64,000 nt of DNA from Cinnamomum chago (lineage: Eukaryota > Streptophyta > Magnoliopsida > Laurales > Lauraceae): NCBI GenBank assembly GCA_038049695.1, contig CP142452.1, positions 108,950,001 through 109,014,000 on the forward strand. Reading direction: 5' to 3'. Positions within the stretch are counted from its first letter, which is position 1, and each line of letters starts with the position of its first letter. Positions 11,200 through 20,021 of this stretch are shown piece by piece. Both the position numbers and the translations under genes were made by a program. Under the pieces are notes generated by a model, which was not told where the DNA came from, did not search any database, and worked only from the letters and a program-made list of their open reading frames with translations.

Positions 11200-13490
11200 T
11201 CTTACTCTCTTTTTATTGGGCGGGTGTGTAGTGAAATCATACTACATCTTACTCTCTTTTATAATAGGGTATAAATATACAATATAATAATATAATACTA
11301 AGTGGGGCCCATGTCTTGCATTTTATTGGACAGGTGTGTAGTGAAAATGTGCTATACTTTACTCTCTTTTATATAATAGTATATATATATATATAGTGAT
11401 ATATATAATATAATAAGGGTGGGCCCCACAACTTGCATTTCATTGGGCATGTGTGGAGTAAAAAAAGTATAATATAAAATATATATATATATAATAAGGG
11501 TGGGCCCCACAACTTGCATTTCATTGGACATGTGTGGAGTAAAAAAAGTATATTTTAAAATATATATAATAAGGGTGGGCCCCACATCTTTCTCTCTTTT
11601 ATAAAGGTATATAGATTTATTATATAATAAGGGTGGGCCCCACAACTTGCATTTCATTGGGCATGTGTGGAGTGAATGAAGTATAACATCTTTCTCTCTT
11701 TTATAAGGGTAGATAGATAAAAAAAAAAAGTATAATATAAAATATATATAAAAAGGGTGGGCCCCACAACTTGCATTTCATTGGGCATGTGTGGAGTGAA
11801 AAAAATATATTTTAAAATATATATAATAAGGGTGGGCGCCACAACTTGACCACATCTTTCTCTCTTTTATAAAGGTATATAGATTTATTATATAATAAGG
11901 GTGGGCCCCACAACTTGCATTTCATTGGGCATGTGTGGAGTGAATGAAGTATAACATCTTTCTCTCTTTTATAAGAGTAGATAGATAAAAAAAAAAGAGT
12001 ATAATATAAAATTTATATAATAAGGGTGGGCCCCACAACTTGCATTTCATTGGGCATGTGTGGAGTGAAAAAAGTATATTTTAAAATATATATAATAAAG
12101 GTGGGCCCAACAACTTGACTACGTCTTTCTCTCTTTTATAAAGGTATATAGATTTATTATATAATAAGGGTGGGCCCCACAACTTGCATTTCATTGGGCA
12201 TGTGTGGAGTGAAAGAAGTACAACATCTTTCTTTCTTTTATAAGGGTAGATAAATTTTATAAGAGTAGAAATTAGGAAATTCTCTTTATATCCCTATCTT
12301 TATCCATATATAAAATACATATATATAATAAAATATATATATATATAAGGGTGGGCCCCACAACTTGCATTTTATTGGCCATGTGTGTAGTGAAAAAAGT
12401 ACGTCATCTTTCTTATAATTAAAATATAAACAATAAGGGTGGGCCCCACAACTTGACTACATCTTTCTCTCTTTTATAAGGGTATATAGATTTATTATAT
12501 AATAAGGGTGGACCCACAACTTGCATTTCATTGGGCATGTGTGGAGTGAAAGAAGTACAACATATTTCTCTCTTTTGTAAGGGTAGACAGATGTTATAAG
12601 AGTAGAAATTGAAAAATTCTCATTATGTCCCCATCTTTATCCATATATAAAATACATATATATATATAATAAATATATAAGGGTGGGCCCCACAACTTGT
12701 ATTTTATTGGCCATGTGTGCAGTGAAAAAAATACGTCATCTTTCTTATAATTAAAATATATATAATAAAGGTGGGCCCCACAACTTGACTACATCTTTCT
12801 CTTTTCTATAAGGGTATATAGATTTATTATATAATAAGGGTAGGCCCCACAACTTGCATTTCATTGGGCATGTGTGGAGTGAAAGAAGTACAACATCTTT
12901 CTCTCTTTTATAAGGGTAGATAGATATAGATATAAATAGATTTTATAAGAGTAGAAATTTGGAAATTCCCATTATGTCCCCATCTTTATCCATATATAAA
13001 ATATATATATAATAAATATATATAAAGGTGGGCCCCACAACTTGCATTTCATTGGGCATGTGTGGAGTAAAAAAAAAATATTTTAAAATATATATAATAA
13101 GGGTGGGCCCCACAACCTGACTACATCTTTCTCTCTTTTATAAGGATATAGATATAGATTTATAATATAATAAGGGTGGGCCCCACATCTTACATTTCAT
13201 TGGGCATGTGTGGAGTGAAAGAATTACAACATCTTTCTCTCCTTATATATAAAAGGGGTGGGCCCCACAACTTGCATTTCATTGGGCATGTGTGGAGTAA
13301 AAAGAGTATATTTTAAAATATATATAATAAAGGGGGGCCCCGCAACTTGACTATATCTTTCTCTCTTTTGTAAGGATATAGATATAGATTTAATATATAA
13401 TAAGGGTGGGCCCCACATCTTACATTTCATTGGGCATGTGTGGAGTGAAAGAATTTTAACATCTTTCTCTCTTTTATATATAAGAATAGA
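11200..13490 (+). repeat. Satellite-like array with GGGTGGGCCCCAC core, about 22 copies
   Basis: A core GGGTGGGCCCCACAACTTG, usually followed by CATTTCATTGGGCATGTGTG and then TTTCTCTCTTTTATAAGGGTA, recurs about 22 times (for example near 11418, 11498, 11755, 12025, 12349, 12680, 13102, 13405), with AT-rich spacers of variable length. From 12270 on, a larger unit of about 340 bp can be seen, marked by GTAGAAATT...CCCATCTTTATCCATATAT at about 12265, 12600 and 12950. The - strand frames here repeat the same peptide and are not genes. Confidence 0.9.
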
Positions 13491-13493
13491 TAG

Positions 13494-13760
13494 ATATATA
13501 TGAGATTTTGTTTAGTGTTGAGAGAGAGTAAGTATAGCTCTTAACATGTATGGTGCAATTTGTGTGTGGCTTGTTGTAAGTCTTATAGTAATATGTCTTA
13601 CAGCAATGTGTATTGCCTAATCTGAGTGGATTATAAGCTGTGTGTAGTTTTGTAAGTTTTAAAGTAGGTTCTTGTTCTTATATTATATCTATATTTTGAG
13701 TTTGAATTAAGTGGCTTGGTCGTAGTTAAGCAACAGTCATGTGAATCTCCCATTGTTCAA
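13494..13760. other. 3' flank of receptor A, second half
   Basis: Resumes the flank shared with B (23195-23460), C and E: TTGAGAGAGAG, GGCTTGTTGTAAGTCTT, TAAGCTnTGTGnAGTTTTG, and GTCATGTGAATCTCCCATTG at the end. No coding capacity. Confidence 0.7.
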
Positions 13761-15049
13761 CATAACTGAACTAACTAGCTCGGATGTTTGATGTATCTTT
13801 CACTCGGTCTTAGAGTCTAGATCATTTGTGGATTTTCTCCACGGTGATCGTGAGTGGACCAATCACGGTCTACCACGTAATCGTGGACAGCCCCTGCCTA
13901 GATACATGGTAGGCTGCCCGCGGTTGGCAGGCTCAAGATTTTTGTTTGGGTAGGGCTAAATTTTGCTAGACATAATATTTGAAATAAAAAAATTAGACTT
14001 TGCTATACTTTTCCACATTACCAAATATCATATATTTGTTTTTCCTTAGAAAATGTCCAACTCGTAGAACTCAACTAGACGCAGGACAATTATTGAAGAT
14101 TGGGCAGTGAAGAGATTAGAATGTCAATCAAAAGTACCAAAAGCTTTAGATGGATGAAAAATGACTCTGGCCATGATTTTAGCTTTAGATACTCAAACTA
14201 GCATTATCATGTTTCACTAAATTTATATGTCAATATCAATGTCAAAGGGAGATCATTGCAAATTCAAGGTGAGTGGGTGTATGAGAAAAAACTGAATACA
14301 AGAACATGTGAGGAAAAATTAAATACAAGAACATTTTGTGGATACCCATCCTTTCCATTTTCACTATCCCAAAGCCAACATCCTTCGGATAATGGGAGTG
14401 AAAATCCATCTTTGAATCATAGTGTGAGGTAAGAAGACATGATAACATGAGTGTATTTGATTATCTTTGGATTTGTAGATACACTCAGATTTGGTGGTTT
14501 AGGGCTTAGGGTTTGGATTAGGATTTGAGGATTCGGGCTTGGAATTGGGACTTAGAAATTAAATATTCAAATTTAGATATAGAGTGCTTAGGAAGAATTA
14601 CACTAGATATGTTTGGCAGATGAAGATATTGTAGTCTACACAATAAATAAAAACTGGTGACGAGGAGCTCAAATGCTTAATTGACAATCGTTGCAAAGGG
14701 GTTTCGAAAGAAGATGGCGCAATGTGTTCTTTTCTCTTTTACCACCAAAGCTTTACATATGTAAGGCTATCTTTAGACATATATGGAGTGAAAAGCTTAG
14801 ACATGTGGGGCATGCTCCAAGGCCCCATTCAACTCATGGGGTTTTCAATTCTGACCTGGGGCAACCGCCCAGATCACTCCTACTCTAAGGCCCATTAAAC
14901 CTCTATGGAGATTTTAATTCGGACCTGGGACAACTGCCTAGGTTGCTACCATGTAGGTCCACCCTTGCCCTCGGTGACGTGGATTGGTTCACTCACGATC
15001 AGCGCGGGGAATTCTCGTAGGGTCCGGACTCCCAGTCTTATCCTTTCCC
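13761..15049. other. Intergenic DNA, no supported gene
   Basis: Mixed-composition sequence. A stretch at 14780-14960 has two related halves (GGCCCCATTCAACTCATGGGG and GGCCCATTAAACCTCTATGG, each followed by GACCTGGG.CAAC). I see no gene, RNA or element I can name. Confidence 0.4.
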
Positions 15050-15335
15050 TTCCTACATACCTTTAAAGTTGATTCCCTTTTTTTTAACTCTTATTTTGGG
15101 AACCGGATCCCCTATTTGGACGTTTGGACAAATCAGGAGTCGCCACGTAAGTAATTTCTCTTTCCTCCGCCCTCGCATGTCGCCCCCCAATTCGTCCAAA
15201 GAGGGGATCCGTTTCCCTTGTTTTGATGGTCCAATTGTTTCTACAAACACGAACATGCATGCAGGTCCCGTTCACATATAGATTGCACAACACCACTCGT
15301 GCGGTCTCGATGTGAAACATTGATAAACCAGTTTA
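15050..15335. repeat. Intergenic block Y, copy 1
   Basis: Contains TTTCTACAAACACGAACAT...GTTCACATATA and GGAGCTAATTAGCTATC nearby. Recognisable again at 40140-40440 (before gene D) and 45080-45250 (after gene D). It marks the boundaries of duplicated receptor units. Confidence 0.65.
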
Positions 15336-15524
15336 TGGAGCTAATTAGCTATCCGCAGTCTAAATGCGATTATTTGGATCGACAAATTTGACAGAAAACG
15401 TGGCGTACCGCGTACCAGCATCTGCATTAATTATTACTTACATCAGATTTAGCCACAACGGATATTTAATTGCACAAGTACTTATTCCTTATGTGAGATA
15501 TATCTCTAAATGAGGTTTTTGTGG

Positions 15525-16440
15525 TATGAAACGCATGCCTGATAGACACTCGTGTGGGTTCCATTGGCTATATTCATAGATAATTGCCTTGTTCCTATCT
15601 TCATCACAGTACCCAGCGAAATTCCTATGGTGAACTCTCATTAGGAGCAGCCTTCAAAGTTCAATCCCAATCCAAACATTCATATTGCAATAAAGTTTTC
15701 CACTTTGATGTTAGGTCTAGTCCTCTGATTTTGTTAAGAAAAGAACTTTAGCTGAACATGGACACTTGCCTTAGTACAAAATTCCCTTGACCCCTGAGAT
15801 GATAATTGAGAGAGCTTCTTGATAGCAACTTGTGTGCCATCTTTCATGTAGCCATGGTAAACGACTCCCAAGTCCTGCTCTGCCAACCACCTTTTTGAAG
15901 TTGTTAGGGATCTTCACTTTTAAGTCCAACATCATACACATGGTTTTAAACTCAGCTTAAACTTAAGTTGTATCTCCCAATGCATAAAGTGTTTCAGCCA
16001 TGTCATATTGTATTTCATTGGGTTAAGTCCAAAACCAAAAATGTATGGCAACTCTGTTATCACCACCTTTAGATTGTATTATGTTACTTTATTTACATCT
16101 GGAAAACCATATGAGCAAATAAAAACTTATGGTATACAGAGAGTTCGTTCGTGATTAAGAATTTATGGTATAGAGATATAAAATCACTAATGAAATATGT
16201 AAAAAGTGTAGTAAAAATGGCAATGCTACCTCTCTGTTGTGGGAATTTCCGAAGTACAGAAACTGCAATTGTTAGAACAACTAGTGATGGAATTACTGAT
16301 GCAAGCACAAGAACAAGAACCTTTTCGTGCTTTTTGCATGAACCAACTTGAAATGAATTTATATCATTGTTGACATTGAAATTAGAAGATTCAATCATAT
16401 CTGGATTGTTATCCACACTGACAACAAGCAGAGTTGAACA
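15525..16440 (-). pseudogene. LRR-I (malectin-type) receptor kinase remnant in block X1
   Basis: On the - strand three pieces of an LRR-RLK subfamily I kinase appear in order. About 16440-16220 encodes the juxtamembrane and membrane part (VSVDNNPDM, GSCKKHEK, then VLVLVLASVIPSLVVLTIAV, ending QQRG). About 15930-15770 encodes the start of the kinase (KIPNNFKKVVGRAGLG and then, in another frame, VVYHGYMKDGTQVAIKKLS, SSQGSREF). About 15625-15530 encodes GYCDEDRNKAIIYEYS and a LSG word. The frame change falls inside the glycine loop, and it is also present in copy X2. This family differs from the array genes B, D and E. The extracellular malectin and LRR parts were not found. Confidence 0.75.
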
Positions 16441-16450
16441 TTCAGTTACC

Positions 16451-16456
<6 letters not shown>

Positions 16457-16492
<36 letters not shown>

Positions 16493-16493
16493 T
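16457..16493 (+). repeat. (ATT)n microsatellite
   Basis: About twelve ATT units in an intron-like position of the LRR-I remnant. Copy X2 has only a T-run at the matching place (about 49264). Confidence 0.9.
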
Positions 16494-16763
16494 TAATTGT
16501 TTTAAGGGTAAAGATCAATCTCACAAATGGACATCCTGTCATTGAAAGCAGAATCGGAAATGTAGGGGGAAAAGACTCAAAAAAAATTAAGCAGCGAATA
16601 ATGGTAAGAAAAAAAGTTATGAGATACACAATCCTCTTTCATTTCAATAAGTGGCAGCCGCTTATGCCGCCATTAGAATGCTTGGGAAGCAAAGGAGAAC
16701 TTCAAATCTATCACGACCCGGTCCGCCTAGCATATATTGCTCTCTTTGGCACAGGGCGGAAGG

Positions 16764-17137
16764 TAGGGTTGTAAATGGGTCGGTTCCGGTCCGGGTCCAT
16801 GGTGGACCTAAAACCGGAACCGTTAAGGAGATGGTGGAACCGGATCCGGACCCAGAACCATTTCGGAACCGGAACCGGAACCATATATGGGACGGGTCTG
16901 GATCCGGGTCCGGGTTTAGGTAGAGAATGATATTAAAAAAATATGATTTTTAGGAGAGATTTTTTAAAATTGAGGTAATATGTCGGGTCTCGTGTCTCGT
17001 GTCCACGGGTCCGAAACAAGGTGGAACTAAACCCGGATCTATTTACTTATCGGGGCCTAAATAAGGACCCATACCTGGTTTTTAGCGGGTCGGAACCTCC
17101 GGGTAATTAGAGAATCGGGTACCCATTTACATTCCTA
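16764..17137. mobile_element. hAT-type MITE, 374 bp
   Basis: Ends TAGGGTTGTAAATGGGTCGG and the complement of ACCCATTTACATTCCTA. The 8-bp duplication GCGGAAGG lies on both sides (16756-16763 and 17138-17145), as expected for hAT elements. The interior is made of GGTCCGG / CCGGAACC words and has no transposase. Confidence 0.88.
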
Positions 17138-18825
17138 GCGGAAGGGCGCACCATTCATGACCCAGGCCAGCCCATTGAACTCCAAAAAGCGTCTTACTAG
17201 ACTCACAGTCGTGAACATATATAAGCTCAAGTCTCTAGTCTCTTGGCGACGTGGGAAGTCACAAAATCATTAGCAATTGGACTGTGGGGTTTGTTATGTG
17301 CATCGAGAGTGTTAAGATTAGTCGGATGTTGGACTAATGGGGATTCTAGCCTAGAAATTCAATTCCATTGCCAGCTACCTTCAAGGTTGAAGAACGGGGC
17401 TTTTGTTCTCTCTGTCCAGATTACTGCTTAGTTCCTGATTTTGCTAGTTTGATATTAGGTCTCGAGACTGCTAGCTTAGGAATAAGTCTTTTTTGAAAGA
17501 ATGAGCTTGCTAGTCTCTTTCGTTTGTAGAATGAATTGAGGGGGGTCATGGGTTTTGGGTGAATCATAAAAAATTAAGGTTGTCTAGTAGGTTAGCTGAG
17601 CTGAGGGGGCGGTGCACTTGTACTACTTATTATCTTCATTAGTGTTGGCTGAGAGACCTCACCGCCTTTGGTTCCTGGCTTCCTGCTCTTCCTGGGCAGA
17701 ACTACCATGCAGTGAAGCGCCCAAGTGATGTGCTGTGAGGGAGTAGTCATCCCTTTCCACTTTCATGGAGAGCGACTCACTGGAAATGGAACAAATGAGG
17801 AGGGGCATGGGACATTTTAATTCCCAGCACTTGTTAGAAATCCAACTTGGGTGAGGTCAAACCCAACTCGCATGACCCGACCTGACCCAAAGTTTAGGCT
17901 TGTTCAATTTGAGCTGTGGGATTATGGTTAATTTTGAATCCTGCATCCAATTCACGTAAAGTTGAGTCTGGGCGGGGACCTGAATTTTACTTGAGCATCC
18001 CCTATCTTATTTATCAAAAATCTTTGCCCACGAACAGACCATATATTATATTGTGCTTATGCAGTCAATCTCATGGGGCCCATTTAAATGCATTCCCATC
18101 ATTCCGGGTAGTAAATATGGAAACAACTTTTTCTGTATAAGGGGTCATGCAAATTCAAAATAGCCCATCAAATTACCTTGGCCCTTAATATAACAACCTT
18201 AAAATTTAATGATATTTTGATCATAGATTTTTTTAAAAATTCAAAATAGTGATGAGTAAATGTTGGATGAACATAAAATTGGTCAAGCTCATCACACCAC
18301 ATCATGAAGGGATACACATCTGAAAAGAGCTGTGCTAATCTAAAGTAGGCCCCATGGGCCCCATATAGCTGGACCGTAGATGCAATTTTCTAAAAGGCGA
18401 AAATCCTCCCTGGTGGAATGCTCAAAGGCTAAGTATGAAAATGTCTCCTCCCACCATTCTACGTACACACGGGGATGTGATTGTTGAGGTGGATGTATTC
18501 TAAAACTAGGAAGGATTTGAAAAAAAAAAAAAAAAAAAGGTCCTTATACTAATATTGTTTAAAATGCCATCAAGAGGGAAGATGGAAAGTAAATGGTGTT
18601 TGCAGTAAAATATAATGGAAATAAATCAGGCACCAAAGAACATAAAAGAAGCATACAGAACTTAAAATGCTGAAATTTCTTTTACTATGGAATTTCCTTC
18701 AAATAATCTTCTACTATATTATCTGCCATGCGTAGTTTATTTATCAGATTTTTCATGGTGTTCTACAACCATAAGAGCTTTCTTGGATAATTATTTAGGA
18801 ATTTTCTTCACTGTCATTGGAATCA

Positions 18826-19145
18826 TACTCAAGGGCGAGCTAGAGCCTAGCTAGATGTGTATGCATTCAAGACATAGAACTCGTTCAAATGTGCCGTTCA
18901 ACGTTCAAACAAATCAGTTCTGTAGCATCTCAAAGTTGATCCATTGGTTACCTGACACATGGAAGGACAAAGATGAACTGGAAGGACTGTTTGAGGCTTG
19001 AATGGGGCAGTTGGGTTTAAACTGGTGCTGATCTGCACCGGGACACTGCCTTCTACTAGGCTACCTTCTTCAAGGGCGAGCTAGAGCCTAGATGTGTTTG
19101 CATTCAAGACATAGAACTCGTTCAAATGTGCCGTTCAACGTTTTA
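18826..19145 (+). repeat. Local duplication of ~75 bp inside/after block X1
   Basis: AAGGGCGAGCTAGAGCCTAG and the following CATTCAAGACATAGAACTCG and GTGCCGTTCAACG words occur at 18831-18905 and again at 19071-19141. Copy X2 has only one (about 51330-51400). Confidence 0.8.
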
Positions 19146-20021
19146 TATTTATATGGTGGGCACCTTTTTTCAAGTATCCTTTGTGATTAACCCAGGAAAC
19201 ATAAAGAAAAATAAAAAATTCGTGCCAAAAAATGAACATGTTTCTTATTAGGTCCATAAGATCTTGTTGAGCGGATGAAATAATTGTGCCAACTGTTTAG
19301 GAATGTCGTGTTTGAAGAAAATTGCCAACTTGCCAACTTGAAAGTTTTGGTCACAATTTCTTAACATAGTGATATGGATGACTCCGGTTGGTTGGTGAGA
19401 GAGGGAAAGAGTAATGAAATGAACCAACTCCCGATCAAAACAAAAAGAAATAATAATAAGAAATGAACCAATTAATTAACTTAAACAGGATGACTTGACC
19501 GAATAATCTAGAACTTTTCTTTAATTTTATAAAAGGAATAAACTAGTAGATTGACGGTGGTCAAGCAAAATTTGTTTTCTTATGGGTGTCTCTGCATGCA
19601 TGCCAATATTCTCATTCATTTATTAAAGAGGTGTGGGTCCCCATTATAAGACCGGGACCGTATGAATGTGAGAAGATCCGGATTCCATTAAATTATCTGA
19701 CTAGAAGTAAAGAGGTCAAAAAAAAAAAAAAAAAAAGCAAAAAGAAGGTGAGTGGTAGCTGACTTAAAAGAAATTTCTGGCTTTTGAAAAGGAAAAGTTT
19801 GTAATCTTCTACCATTTGACTTACTATTGAATGGGGTGATGGGGGCCCGCCCGATCCGGTTCTGTACACGAGTTCTAGTGCACTCTGTAGTATTTGCATC
19901 ACGGCTACTAAACTAGCAATTCAAGGCCTCCTTTTTCGCGCTCACGTGTCCTTCCTTTCGTTTCCTCTAAATTGGAAGGGGAAAAGCAAAACACCGAACA
20001 ACAACTCATTCATTATCAGTA
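19146..20021 (+). promoter_or_regulatory. Upstream region of receptor gene B
   Basis: From about 19770 to the ATG at 20022 the sequence is nearly identical to the upstream region of E (52895-53151) and recognisable before D (41820-42170). Shared words are GAATTTCTGGCTT or AATTTCTGGCTTTTG, CTTACTATTGA, GTACACGAGTTCTAGTGCA, GTATTTGCATCACGGC and AGCAATTCAAGGC. This conserved 250 bp is the likely promoter and 5' UTR. I see no clear TATA box. 19146-19740 is unannotatable AT-rich DNA. Confidence 0.5.
19943..19948. promoter_or_regulatory. G-box (CACGTG) 74 bp before the ATG of gene B
   Basis: CACGTG is the binding core for plant bZIP and bHLH factors. The aligned site in E reads CACGTA (53073-53078) and in D the region reads TCATGTAG, so only B keeps the palindrome. 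Function is inferred from the motif alone. Confidence 0.35.

Larger units (their letters stand above)
6961..13493. mobile_element. 6.5 kb insertion, possibly Helitron-like, rich in satellite repeats
   Basis: The insertion is defined by comparison with the uninterrupted 3' flanks of B and C. Its left end, TCTACTAGTGGAGCC, follows an A, which fits Helitron insertion between A and T. The next bases (CATTGCACGTGCACGG) resemble the GC-hairpin lead of many plant Helitrons. The right end lies within TAGATAG before ATATATGAG; I do not see a clear CTRR end with a hairpin, so the class is uncertain. There is no Rep/helicase frame. The left 4 kb is AT-rich with two local tandem duplications; the right 2.3 kb is a satellite-like array. 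It could also be nested insertions. Confidence 0.45.
15419..19063. repeat. Intergenic block X, copy 1 (duplicated segment)
   Basis: Collinear with 45966-51559 (copy 2), and partly with 57815-58260 (copy 3). Shared landmarks are CATCTGCATTA..TATTACTT at the start, the LRR-I kinase remnant, the CTTATGCCGCCATTAGAATG word, GGCGGTGCACTTGTA, and CACTGCCTTCTACTAGGCT at the end. Copy 1 carries a hAT MITE and a longer insert (about 16710-17265) absent from copy 2. Copy 2 carries a solo LTR and a 330 bp segment absent from copy 1. Confidence 0.85.

Noticed and set aside
11352-13430. - strand frames repeating MQVVGPTLIIY-like peptides
   Set aside because: They follow the satellite unit and its AT spacers; no independent coding signal.
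11200-13490. CRISPR-like array
   Set aside because: Plant nuclear DNA; the repeats are imperfect, spacers are related AT-rich tracts and the units themselves form longer periods.
14490-14560. TTTAGGGCTTAGGGTTTGG, telomere-like
   Set aside because: Only two or three imperfect units; not a telomere tract.
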